Origin: Patescibacteria group bacterium UBA2023
Lineage (GTDB): Bacteria > Patescibacteriota > Gracilibacteria > BD1-5 > UBA2023
Assembly (NCBI GenBank): GCA_002335145.1
Contig: DDBV01000035.1
Location: 1-15,799, forward strand
DNA: 15,799 bases
Direction of reading: 5' to 3'
Position 1 is the stretch's first letter. Each line of letters begins with the position of its first letter. Both the position numbers and the translations under genes were made by a program. Shown here one piece after another: positions 7,371 to 13,179 of the stretch. Below the pieces are notes generated by a model. The model was given only the letters and a program-made list of their open reading frames with translations. It was not told where the DNA came from and searched no databases.

Positions 7371-7556
7371 TTATTTAGAAGCTTGGCGGATCTGCTCGAG
7401 CTCGTTCCACGTCGAGACATTGACTTGCCGGAGATGCGCGACCTGCTCGGCAAGGGTCGATTTCGGGGAAAACTGGGAGTGAAGCAAGAGCAAGACCAAG
7501 ACCGCATTGAGCGAGAGCGAGACGACAAGAAGTATGGACATCAGAGAGAGAAACAT
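7371..7556 (-). CDS. 61-aa single-span membrane protein
   Basis: This ORF runs from ATG (7554-7556) to TAA (7371-7373). One N-terminal helix at about 3-26 (LSLMSILLVVSLSLNAVLVL) is followed by a polar helical tail (LAEQVAHLRQVNV, then WNELEQIRQ). It starts five bases after the TAA of the 87-aa gene and ends at the terminator, so it is the last gene of the Rep transcript. Function unknown. A small phage inner-membrane or virion protein is plausible. Confidence 0.72.
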   Translation of the reverse strand: MFLSLMSILLVVSLSLNAVLVLLLLHSQFSPKSTLAEQVAHLRQVNVSTWNELEQIRQASK

Positions 7557-7561
7557 GAGGT

Positions 7562-7825
7562 TTAAGTATCAAGGATAAGGGCGATGCAGCGCATAGCGTT
7601 ACGGGCGTTTTCTTCATTCTGGCCGGAGAGGGCTTGTCCGTTCGGACAGTAGCGCGAGAATCTACGCCAGAATCTCTCGCGGTCCGAATCATCGAAAGTC
7701 GAGAGAACTACCCGAACATCATCCCACGTCCAATGGATCTCTTTATGTTTGAGAAACCACGGCAGGACCTTCTTGCCACAATCACGATTCGTCAGGGTCG
7801 ATGGGGAAGTCTTTTTGTTTGGCAT
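7562..7825 (-). CDS. 87-aa protein overlapping the Rep 3' end
   Basis: This ORF runs from ATG (7823-7825) to TAA (7562-7564) and looks protein-like: HKEIHWTWDDVRVVL, then DDSDRERFWRRFSRYC, with a hydrophobic end AMRCIALIL. It overlaps the code-25 Rep reading frame by 83 nt, since Rep does not stop at its TGA. No family was recognised. It sits directly after Rep and before a membrane protein in one transcript, so a helper role in replication or DNA binding is possible but unsupported. Confidence 0.65.
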   Translation of the reverse strand: MPNKKTSPSTLTNRDCGKKVLPWFLKHKEIHWTWDDVRVVLSTFDDSDRERFWRRFSRYCPNGQALSGQNEENARNAMRCIALILDT

Positions 7826-9113
7826 GGAGTTTGATTTTTGGGGTAAAGATGAACTCGCGCAGGACGCGATTGAGTTTGAGGCGATCCACCGGGAGATGGA
7901 CGCACGCGTACCGAAGGACCTCCCGTATGAGAATCTCGGGAGACCGAATCAGAGAGGACGCGATTTTTTTATTGGTCCGCGCGTTCGTGGGCTTGTCCTC
8001 TATGAGAACGCCGAGAAACGCTTGGCAGTAGCCGGAAACGCTCGTCTTTTCGAGAATAGACCGAGCGTAACCGAGGAAGCGGGACATGTAGTCGCGCGGT
8101 ATGTGAGCGAGACGGAGATACTGGCGTTCAAGATCGCTTTCGCTCTTTTCATAGGGCCGGAAGGCGAGTAATTGCCACCCAGACACCGAGTCAAAGAGTT
8201 TGGTATACTTTGAAATCTTCGAGAGGAAGATAGATCCAAGAAGATCCCCGGGACGTAAGAGGAGGTCCATAGCCGTGATGACGGTATAGAGGTCGTTTTC
8301 GAGATCGAAGACCTCGCCCTCCGGGGTGGGATTGGTCAGCACATCGCAGAAATCCGACCGAAACTCTATTTCCATACGAGTAACGGCATCGTACTGGTTG
8401 AGGTGGCCGAACAATGCCCATTTCCCTTTGACGCGGGTATCCTCGATTTTGTCGTAGATACGGATCAAGTAGTTGCGATTTTTGTCCGAAGACTTGCGCT
8501 TGATATAGTCCGTTTCAAAGTATCCCGGTTGATCCTTGATCTTCCCGATGTGGCCCGAAAAGTGGGTACTGTCGAACCGTGGGATGAGATCGCACTTTTC
8601 GAGGTTCGCGATATCCACACAGATATCGAAGCGGTGGAGGTGGGACCGGGAGAAGTCGATACGGAAATTCGAGACGATGAAATCGTAGAGCCACGAGTAA
8701 CTATCCGTAACACCGATAAATCGCTCCATATACATGAAGAAGGTCGAATGAAAGACGACCTTGTTGCGTCCGCGAATCTTCACATCGGGATTGTCGTCTC
8801 CCCAGAAGATCGAGAAGACATTGAACGCCTCGGGTACGAGGGCGTCCACGTTCCGGTCGTACACGTTCTCCAGAAGAAAGAATTTCATGGATTTGGCGTA
8901 TCCCGAAGGAGCGAACCCGAGCGAGTACTTGAAACGCATACCATGGATGACGGTATCGCCCTCGGGCGAACCATCCACGTTGAGGTCCTTTTCAAAATCG
9001 AAGAGCAGAGCATCATCGTTTGAAAAGTAGAGTTCGAGGTTATCGAGACCGACATGGATTATGTCTTCGCGCCGGAGGCGGTATCTTCGTTTTGATTTGG
9101 ATTTTTTTTTCAT
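7743..9113 (-). CDS. Rep_trans-family replication initiator (RstA/RepC type)
   Basis: This 456-aa code-25 protein runs from ATG (9111-9113) to TAA (7743-7745). The standard code would end it at TGA 7782-7784; code 25 adds Gly444 and 12 more residues. The basic head (KKKSKSKRRYRLRR) precedes motifs typical of the rolling-circle Rep_trans / replication initiation factor family: HRFDICVDI (160-168), LIRIYDK (216-222, holding a candidate active Tyr) and VTRMEIEFR (244-252). This family covers plasmid RepC and RstA of CTX-type filamentous phage; it nicks the double-strand origin and starts rolling-circle synthesis. The start codon overlaps the upstream membrane-protein gene. The origin is expected nearby, probably in 9302-9753. 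Which Tyr is catalytic cannot be fixed from one sequence. Confidence 0.88.
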
Positions 9114-9301
9114 ACAGGGGGACTATTATCAAACTCTTCTAGAGTGGTATAGAAGAATCCAAAGGCAAAACAGAGCAAGATTCACAAAATCAGATGAAAA
9201 AGACCGAAATTTTCAAGCACAAATAAAAATCAAGAAACAGCCCAGTTGCACAGGTAGTACAGAAACAGAGTCAGAAAGAAAGAAAGGAACACTCTTTTCA
9301 T
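9059..9301 (-). CDS. 80-aa membrane protein visible only in code 25
   Basis: This ORF runs from ATG (9299-9301) to TAA (9059-9061) with three in-frame TGA codons (residues 24, 40 and 64). In the standard code the longest fragment is under 25 residues. It has two hydrophobic segments: about 4-29 (VFLSFFLTLFLYYLCNWAV) and 32-51 (FGLFHLILGILLCFAFGFFY). A polar tail follows (TTLEEFDNSPPVGKK, then NQNEDTASGAKT). The TGA of Gly64 overlaps the Rep ATG as ATGA, so the last 55 nt overlap Rep. It would be the first gene of the replication transcript. No family was recognised. The coherent two-helix pattern across three TGA codons is good evidence that it is real. Confidence 0.75.
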
Positions 9302-9422
9302 AGAACAGGCGCGTTAATAGATAGGCATTCGCTTTTTAGAGTTGGCCAAGTTTTGCGATAAAGGACAACTGCGGCGTTACCATCGGCAAGCCGAAAACGG
9401 ACGTTTTGTGTATTGATTTACC

Positions 9423-9447
9423 AACGGGCATTATTATGCCCGTTTTT
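9423..9447 (+). terminator. Terminator-like hairpin in the intergenic region
   Basis: AACGGGCAT-TATT-ATGCCCGTT (9-bp perfect stem) runs into TTT, giving five T in a row, on the plus strand. No plus-strand gene precedes it. It may end a small RNA from 9302-9420, stop readthrough from a plus-strand transcript, or be an origin or packaging hairpin. Confidence 0.65.
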
Positions 9448-9463
9448 CTCGGACGGATTGAAG

Positions 9464-9478
9464 CGGGGCTCTGCCCCG
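9464..9478. repeat. Inverted repeat in the intergenic region
   Basis: CGGGGC-TCT-GCCCCG is a perfect 6-bp stem with a 3-base loop. Confidence 0.6.
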
Positions 9479-9595
9479 AACCCCGAAAGCTTCGCGAGAT
9501 TTGAAGAAAGAAACGAGAGAGATTCCAGTATTGCCCGGCCCTCGCTTCGGGGATTTCCTTCGGACCCCTACGCGGAGCCGGTAAGAACAGAACAG

Positions 9596-9614
9596 GCGAC
9601 CCCTGCGGGGTCGC
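9596..9614. repeat. Inverted repeat in the intergenic region
   Basis: GCGACCCC-TGC-GGGGTCGC is a perfect 8-bp stem with a 3-base loop, very stable as ssDNA or RNA. Confidence 0.65.
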
Positions 9615-9646
9615 ACGTCGCGGGGTGGATAAGCAGGAAGTAGAAA

Positions 9647-9678
9647 GCCTCCGATCGAATAGATCGAGGGCAGGAGGC
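9647..9678. repeat. Nested inverted repeat
   Basis: The outer arms GCCTCC and GGAGGC (9647-9652, 9673-9678) enclose an inner hairpin CGATC-GAATA-GATCG (9652-9666), giving a two-level fold; the outer and inner arms share C9652. Confidence 0.5.
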
Positions 9679-9719
9679 AGTACCTACGGGGTTTGGAGGA
9701 CATTCCCGAAGGTGTAGAT

Positions 9720-9740
9720 ATCGGGGGTGCTACCCCCGAT
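9720..9740. repeat. Inverted repeat at the right edge of the intergenic region
   Basis: ATCGGGGGT-GCT-ACCCCCGAT is a perfect 9-bp stem with a 3-base loop, followed by another ACCCCCGA copy (9741-9748) that could compete for the same partner. Confidence 0.65.
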
Positions 9741-9753
9741 ACCCCCGAATGGA

Positions 9754-10035
9754 CTACGCGGAGACTTTGTTGAACTCCTCCCATGCAATGAGTTGCTCGC
9801 GATTTGCTTTAGCAAGTTCCTTTTGGTACTCCGATTCAATTTGTTCGAGCATGTGCTTTTCGTTGAGAAGGATATCCCGGAGACGGATCAAATGATCCTC
9901 CGAGAGAGTAGGGATGAGATTGAGCCAGTAATCACGAGATCCATCATCAGCAACGGTTTGAGAAGCACGAATAAGATCGGCCGTACTGGAGCGCAGAGCG
10001 TCCATGTAAGACAGAAGAGAAGTGAGGTTGAACAT
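9754..10035 (-). CDS. 93-aa helical protein of unknown function
   Basis: This ORF runs from ATG (10033-10035) to TAG (9754-9756). The longer frame extending into tRNA-Phe was rejected because it runs through the tRNA and its terminator. The protein looks mostly alpha-helical: LTSLLSYMDALRSSTADLIR, then LSEDHLIRLRDILLNEK, then a charged coiled-coil-like end (LEQIESEYQKELAKANREQL). It has no signal peptide or membrane helix. No family was recognised. It lies between the phage intergenic region and the tRNA-Phe terminator, so it is either the last host gene or the first phage gene. Nothing in the sequence settles which. Confidence 0.7.
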   Translation of the reverse strand: MFNLTSLLSYMDALRSSTADLIRASQTVADDGSRDYWLNLIPTLSEDHLIRLRDILLNEKHMLEQIESEYQKELAKANREQLIAWEEFNKVSA

Positions 10036-10156
10036 AGATAGTTTGATATTGATATAAGCGGGTCGCACGAAAGGCAATGACATACGGCATTTGATCGGTT
10101 TGTATTTGGCTATTTCTTTCAGTTTAAGAGGCCCGCGGACCTTGTATCGGAAGCGC

Positions 10157-10190
10157 AAAAAAAGCGCGTTTCTTGCAGGGAAGAACGCGC
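10157..10190 (-). terminator. Rho-independent terminator of tRNA-Phe
   Basis: On the minus strand GCGCGTT and AACGCGC (7 bp, extended by CTT/AAG across a one-base bulge) are followed by seven T (plus 157-163 of this kilobase, that is 10157-10163). It begins 17 bases past the tRNA CCA end. Confidence 0.85.
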
Positions 10191-10206
10191 ATACCCGAGA
10201 TGTGAG

Positions 10207-10281
10207 TGGTGCCGAGGGACAGAATTGAACTGTCGACACAAGGCTTTTCAGGCCTCTGCTCTACCACTGAGCTACCCCGGC
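10207..10281 (-). tRNA. tRNA-Phe(GAA) with encoded CCA
   Basis: A full cloverleaf of 75 nt. Acceptor GCCGGGG pairs with CCTCGGC (one G-U). D arm is GCTC-AGTGGTA-GAGC. Anticodon arm is GAGGC-CTGAAAA-GCCTT with GAA at 34-36. T arm is GACAG-TTCAATT-CTGTC. Discriminator A is followed by CCA. The 3' end faces the phage block. tRNA 3' ends are common integration targets, but a normal terminator directly follows this one. Confidence 0.96.
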
Positions 10282-10294
10282 GAAGGGTGCGCAT

Positions 10295-10322
10295 ACTATA
10301 TAAAAAAAAATCCGAATCGCAA
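10295..10322 (-). promoter_or_regulatory. Promoter of tRNA-Phe
   Basis: On the minus strand TTGCGA (plus 10317-10322), 16 bases containing nine T, then TATAGT (plus 10295-10300). The start is predicted near 10288, a few bases before the mature 5' end. Confidence 0.7.
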
Positions 10323-10339
10323 ATTTTTCTTCTTCCGTC

Positions 10340-10367
10340 TTGCGTTCCGTGCATTTCTTCCTATAAT
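10340..10367 (+). promoter_or_regulatory. Promoter of the rpsF-ssb-rpsR operon
   Basis: TTGCGT (10340-10345), 16 bases, TATAAT (10362-10367). The start is predicted near 10374, leaving a leader of about 68 nt. The TTGCG-type -35 with 16-base spacing is shared with the divergent tRNA-Phe promoter. Confidence 0.72.
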
Positions 10368-10380
10368 TCCCGCGCTTTCG

Positions 10381-10427
10381 AGCACTTTTTTCTATATCTT
10401 CCTTGCTGGTACACCAGGCAAGGTGCT
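10381..10427 (+). promoter_or_regulatory. Structured leader of rpsF, possible S6:S18 autoregulation element
   Basis: CCTTGC-TGG-TACA-CCA-G-GCAAGG (10401-10423) forms a 9-bp stem with one bulged G. Outer arms AGCAC (10381-10385) and GTGCT (10423-10427) can close a larger asymmetric fold. In many bacteria the rpsF leader binds the S6:S18 complex to repress the operon. Position and gene content fit, but I could not match the known consensus base by base. Confidence 0.45.
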
Positions 10428-10441
10428 AATCCATAGGATAC

Positions 10442-10735
10442 ATGCGACAGTATGAACTCATGGGAATTCTCGATCCGACGCTCTCGGACGAGGATCGTAC
10501 CGCCCTTCTCGCCGAGATCGATAGCGAACTCGCCGAGAACGGGCTCAAGAAGGTCTCGCAGGATATGTGGGGCGTTCGGGATTTCGCGTACAAGATTCGC
10601 GGGAGCGCGACTGGATACTACTTCCTCTACGTTCTCGAAGGAGATGGGCAGGGAATCATCCCGGTAACAAAGCTCTTCAATCTCAAGAAGAACTTCTGGC
10701 GATTCGTGTTCGTTCGTCTCGATGACGGAGAATAG
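10442..10735 (+). CDS. rpsF: Ribosomal protein bS6
   Basis: A 97-aa protein from ATG to TAG. It opens with MRQYELMGILDPTLSDEDR, the usual S6 first strand, and contains the S6 hallmarks YKIRGSATGYYFLYVLEGDG and LKKNFWRFVFVRLDD. S6 binds 16S rRNA and S18 in the central domain of the 30S subunit. Length is typical. A weak AGGA lies three bases upstream of the ATG. It is first in the classic rpsF-ssb-rpsR operon, with no TGA codons. ssb follows after 17 bp. Confidence 0.96.
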   Translation: MRQYELMGILDPTLSDEDRTALLAEIDSELAENGLKKVSQDMWGVRDFAYKIRGSATGYYFLYVLEGDGQGIIPVTKLFNLKKNFWRFVFVRLDDGE

Positions 10736-10752
10736 CCCCAAGTTGTCCGCGA

Positions 10753-11169
10753 ATGAGAACCGTCAATAAAGTTATCCTCGTCGGGAACGTCACAAAGGAG
10801 CCGTTCGTAAAAACCACCATGGGTGGTAAGAAGGTCGCCCTCTTCACGGTCGCGACCAACCGCTCCTACAAGGACGGTATGGGGCAGCAGCAAACCGAGG
10901 CAGAGTATACTATCTGCAGTGCCTGGGGCATCCTGGCTGACCGATGCGAGCAGTACCTCGCCAAGGGGAAGCTCGTCTATGTCGAGGGGCACCTCAAGAC
11001 TCGGTCCATCGACCGCGAAGACGGGACCCGCCTCTTCAAGACGGAGGTGGTGGTTGGCAATCTCATCTTCCTCTCTAAGAAGGAGTATGAAGAAGGGGGG
11101 TACGCTTCGGAATACGACCACGATGATTCCGCGTTCGATGAGCCGGTATTCGACGATAAAATCCAATAA
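10753..11169 (+). CDS. ssb: Single-stranded DNA-binding protein
   Basis: A 138-aa protein from ATG to TAA. The OB-fold is clear from MRTVNKVILVGNVTKEPFVK, KKVALFTVATNRSYKD and YLAKGKLVYVEGHLKTRSI to LFKTEVVVGNLIFL (about residues 1-107). The acidic tail ends FDEPVFDDKIQ, close to but not the canonical DDDIPF-type tip that recruits partner proteins. SSB coats ssDNA in replication and repair. The resident filamentous phage, which replicates through ssDNA, might also draw on it. It lies between rpsF and rpsR as in most bacteria. No Shine-Dalgarno is seen. Confidence 0.96.
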   Translation: MRTVNKVILVGNVTKEPFVKTTMGGKKVALFTVATNRSYKDGMGQQQTEAEYTICSAWGILADRCEQYLAKGKLVYVEGHLKTRSIDREDGTRLFKTEVVVGNLIFLSKKEYEEGGYASEYDHDDSAFDEPVFDDKIQ

Positions 11170-11181
11170 TTTTCCATCATT

Positions 11182-11406
11182 ATGTCCAAGAAGGCCAAGC
11201 AGCCTTGCCCCATTACGGAGGCAGGAATTAAGAAGATCGACTATAAGGATGTCGAACTTCTCAAGAAGTACATCACGAAGTTCAACCGTATCGTACCTCG
11301 ATACTACTCCAATGTATCACTCAAGATGCAGAAGGAGCTCGCCCGCGCAATCAAGAACGCTCGCTATATGGGGCTCTTGCCGTACGTGCTCGATCTCAAG
11401 AAGTAG
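11182..11406 (+). CDS. rpsR: Ribosomal protein bS18
   Basis: A 74-aa protein from ATG to TAG, 12 bp after ssb. S18 signatures are KKIDYKDVELLKKYITKF, then RIVPRYYSNVSLKMQKELAR and IKNARYMGLLPYVLDLKK. The early CP pair (KQPCPITEAGIKK) replaces the usual CxxC-rich head, as in many bacteria that lack zinc-type S18. It partners S6 on the 30S platform. It is the last gene of the operon, closed by a strong terminator nine bases later. Confidence 0.96.
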   Translation: MSKKAKQPCPITEAGIKKIDYKDVELLKKYITKFNRIVPRYYSNVSLKMQKELARAIKNARYMGLLPYVLDLKK

Positions 11407-11414
11407 ACCCTGCC

Positions 11415-11464
11415 GTCACAGAAGAAACTCCCTCCCGTAATTGGGAGGGAGTTTCTTCTGTGAC
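11415..11464. terminator. Perfect 22-bp inverted repeat, bidirectional terminator after rpsR
   Basis: Arms 11415-11436 and 11443-11464 are exact reverse complements around GTAATT. The core CTCCCTCCC/GGGAGGGAG is flanked by AGAAGAAA/TTTCTTCT, so it gives a G/C stem plus a U-rich 3' side when read either way. It ends the rpsF operon and could stop traffic from the right as well. Confidence 0.88.
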
Positions 11465-11712
11465 TCTGGCAAAACACGCTCGGCTACCTCGGTAGGATGG
11501 TACTGAATCGCTGAACCCCCACCGTTTTACCATTTCGGCAAGGTCCGTTTCTACTCGGCGAATTATTGAAAGTACAACCCCCGCTTGTGCGGGAGTATGG
11601 GTTTCCGATGGCTCGGGATGAGGGATTCGGTCGCTCTCTGTGGTCCGCTTCCCTTGCGTCGAGTCGCCAGGTATGGCGACTCTTGGGTTCGGGTTCGAAT
11701 CCTAGGAATCTA
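11465..11712. other. Spacer with tRNA-like debris, no intact gene
   Basis: About 250 bp without a credible protein in either code. It holds a copy of the tRNA-Gln 3' end (11608-11629), a strong hairpin GAGTCGCCA-GGTA-TGGCGACTC (11661-11682), a T-arm-like GGGTTCGAATCC (11691-11702), a hairpin CCCGC-TTGT-GCGGG (11579-11592), and a minus-strand stretch resembling a tRNA D arm and ending in ACCA (about 11500-11550). No full cloverleaf could be folded. It looks like remnants of a former tRNA cluster or an unrecognised structured RNA. Confidence 0.5.
11608..11629. repeat. Direct repeat, left copy: duplicated 3' end of tRNA-Gln
   Basis: These 22 bases are identical to 11753-11774. The second copy is the minus-strand tRNA-Gln 3' end (CCA, discriminator, acceptor strand, T-stem and part of the T-loop). 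Here the rest of the tRNA is missing. Such a truncated copy of a tRNA 3' end is what an attachment-site scar looks like; a decayed duplicate tRNA is the alternative. Confidence 0.8.
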
Positions 11713-11715
11713 TGA

Positions 11716-11742
11716 AAAAATAAAACCCCGACGGGCGGGGCT
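11716..11742 (-). terminator. Terminator of tRNA-Gln
   Basis: On the minus strand GCCCCG-CCCGT-CGGGGT is followed by TTTATTTTTT. It begins about 12 bases after the tRNA CCA. Confidence 0.8.
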
Positions 11743-11752
11743 TTCTGTTTTC

Positions 11753-11774
11753 ATGGCTCGGGATGAGGGATTCG
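11753..11774. repeat. Direct repeat, right copy: inside tRNA-Gln
   Basis: Second copy of the 22-base repeat, spanning the intact tRNA-Gln 3' end. Confidence 0.8.
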
Positions 11775-11828
11775 AACCCCCGAATAGTGGATTCAGAGTC
11801 CACTGCCTTACCACTTGGCGAATCCCGA
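11754..11828 (-). tRNA. tRNA-Gln(CUG) with encoded CCA
   Basis: Cloverleaf of 75 nt. Acceptor TCGGGAT pairs perfectly with ATCCCGA. D arm is GCC-AAGTGGTAA-GGC. Anticodon arm is GTGGA-CTCTGAA-TCCAC with CTG at 34-36. T arm is GGGGG-TTCGAAT-CCCTC (one G-U). Discriminator G is followed by CCA. It has its own promoter and terminator. Confidence 0.95.
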
Positions 11829-11838
11829 AAGTGGACGG

Positions 11839-11867
11839 ATTATATAAAATTTTTTGCGAACGCAAAA
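11839..11867 (-). promoter_or_regulatory. Promoter of tRNA-Gln
   Basis: On the minus strand TATAAT (plus 11839-11844) lies about 10 bases before the tRNA 5' end. The -35 region (TTTTGC at plus 11862-11867, 17-base spacing) is only a fair match. Confidence 0.55.
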
Positions 11868-11877
11868 TTTTTTATAC
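11844..11877. terminator. A/T-rich palindrome at the end of the DUF2130 gene
   Basis: TTTTGCG-AA-CGCAAAA (11853-11868) sits in a longer near-palindrome from TATAAAA to TTTTATA. It overlaps the DUF2130 TAA and the tRNA-Gln -35 region. It may end DUF2130 transcription or act at the tRNA promoter. Confidence 0.45.
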
Positions 11878-13113
11878 GGGGAGGACAGAAGGGTTGCGGA
11901 TCTCTTCTTCGTCTTCTCCGGCATCGAGCTCCAGTACGCGGATCGGTTCGAGTCTGCGTCCCATGATCCCTTGCATGTCGCCATAGAGCAGCGACGTATT
12001 TGCGATGACTCGGTCGAGCTCCTTCTCACGCTTCGCCCACTGTCGCTGCATGGATCGCTTCTCGGTATCGAGGTCATCGCGCATCGCTCGGAACGCCTCA
12101 ACGACGTTTGTGATCTTGGATCGGAATTCCTGGCTCGAGAGATACTCGTAGAGTTCGGACATCTTCTCATCGCGTCACTCCATATTCGCACGGGTCTGGG
12201 AGAGTGCGAGCAGGTGGTTTCGTAGGGCATGAGTGAGTGCCACGGCATAGGGAAGCTCTGAGACCCATATGTCATCGATCTGCCCGAAGCGTTCGACTCC
12301 CTCCGGCAAGACCGATGAGACAATGACGCAGAGATCCGCCTTCGCGAGGACTCGGTCGTCCCGGAGCTTTTGTATCCACTTCGGCGAGAATTGTTTGGTA
12401 TTCTTGGATTCCCAGAGAATGATCCCGACATCCCGTCCGAGGTGATCGCGTACCGTCTGGATGAGGTCTGCACCGAGCGCGCCAGCGGGAACGTCTTCTA
12501 TTGCATCATTCGGGAAAGCCTCGCGAAGCCGACGTCCGAGTTCGTGCTCCAATGCCTCTCCTTGGAGCTGTTGTGATCCTTGGTTCGCCTGGCGACCCGC
12601 CTCTTCCACGGATTTCTTGAGTATTCGAAGTTGCTCGTCTTTGTCCCGGAGTTCTTTTTCGAATCGGGCTGCAGTCTCTTCGGAGAGACGCTTTGATTCC
12701 TTGGCGGATTCTTCCCGGTACTTCTCTTCCATTTCTTTGCGTGCTGCATCCTCACGGCGGGCGAGTTCCAGATCCATTTGTTTTTGTTTTTCTTCCAGTT
12801 CTCTCGCTCTCTTGCGGATTTCGAGCTCGTTCTTCATTGCTTCTTCCTGTGACTTTTTGAGCGCGGTCACCTCTTCTTCCAGGGCTTTATGCTGAAGGTC
12901 CTTTTGTCGATATTCTTCCTCGATTTTCTCACGGGCTTTTTCTTGGGCCTTTTGCCAATACTCTTTTTTGATCGCTTCCTTTTCGGTCTCGAGCTCTTTT
13001 CGGAGTCGCTCGGCATCCTGCCGAAGCCGCTCATCGTAGCGATGCTGGGCGATAGCATCGAGATCTATTTTCGTGCCGCAGTTCGGACAGACGATCGTAT
13101 CATGCTCGTTCAT
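11872..13113 (-). CDS. DUF2130 family protein
   Basis: This 413-aa code-25 protein runs from ATG (13111-13113) to TAA (11872-11874). A zinc-ribbon-like half-site CPNCG (residues 9-13) opens it. A long charged coiled coil follows (about 25-195, rich in E, K, R, Q). The family core begins near 200 (HELGRRLREAFPNDAIEDVP; VGIILWESKNTKQFSPKW) and ends with RSMQRQWAKREKELDRVIAN and LLYGDMQGIMG. A TGA at 12175-12177 encodes Gly313 in EGRDEKMSELYEYL, where I remember a Gly-containing motif in this family, so the standard-code split into two ORFs is false. The function of DUF2130 is not established; the core looks nuclease-like. Length is normal for the family. It is divergent from the DUF4012 gene. 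Confidence 0.93.
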
Positions 13114-13146
13114 CTCGCTTTTTTTAGGATTTCCGTATAATCCCCG

Positions 13147-13174
13147 AGTATAGGGGATTTTCCCAGTTTATCAA
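13147..13174 (-). promoter_or_regulatory. Promoter of the DUF2130 gene
   Basis: On the minus strand TTGATA (plus 13169-13174), 16 bases, TATACT (plus 13147-13152), start near 13140, 26 bases before the ATG. A dyad AATCCCC-GAGTATA-GGGGATT (13140-13160) covers the -10 and may be an operator. Confidence 0.65.
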
Positions 13175-13179
13175 CGAGG

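Larger units (their letters stand above)
9302..9753. other. Non-coding, hairpin-rich phage intergenic region
   Basis: No convincing gene is found in either code. It holds at least five perfect or nested inverted repeats (9423-9447, 9464-9478, 9596-9614, 9647-9678, 9720-9740) and a small one at 9394-9407 (AAAACG-GA-CGTTTT). The right half is rich in G/C runs. Filamentous phages keep their replication origins and packaging hairpin in one intergenic region upstream of the replication gene, which is the position here. Which hairpin does what, and whether the attachment site lies here, cannot be told. Confidence 0.55.

Noticed and set aside
9061..9303. 80-aa plus-strand ORF
   Set aside because: Exact antisense shadow of the code-25 membrane gene at 9059-9301, ending in a reading with no recognisable features.
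9754..10239. 161-aa version of the 93-aa gene
   Set aside because: Its N-terminal part crosses the tRNA-Phe gene and terminator.
10206..10436. Plus-strand ORFs over tRNA-Phe and the rpsF leader
   Set aside because: Translations of a tRNA gene and promoters; the RIELSTQGFS-type peptide is a familiar tRNA artefact.
11500..11550. Minus-strand tRNA with UCA anticodon (the expected UGA-decoding tRNA-Gly)
   Set aside because: A GTTCAGC loop could present UCA, but the flanking stem does not pair and no acceptor stem was found.
11623..11712. Plus-strand class II tRNA or tRNA-Sec
   Set aside because: A T-loop and a long variable-arm-like hairpin are present, but the T stem has a mismatch and wobbles, the anticodon stem has only 3 bp, and the acceptor ends do not pair well.
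11585..11986. 133-aa plus-strand ORF
   Set aside because: Crosses tRNA-Gln and its terminator; the EGFEPPNSGF-type peptide is a tRNA artefact.
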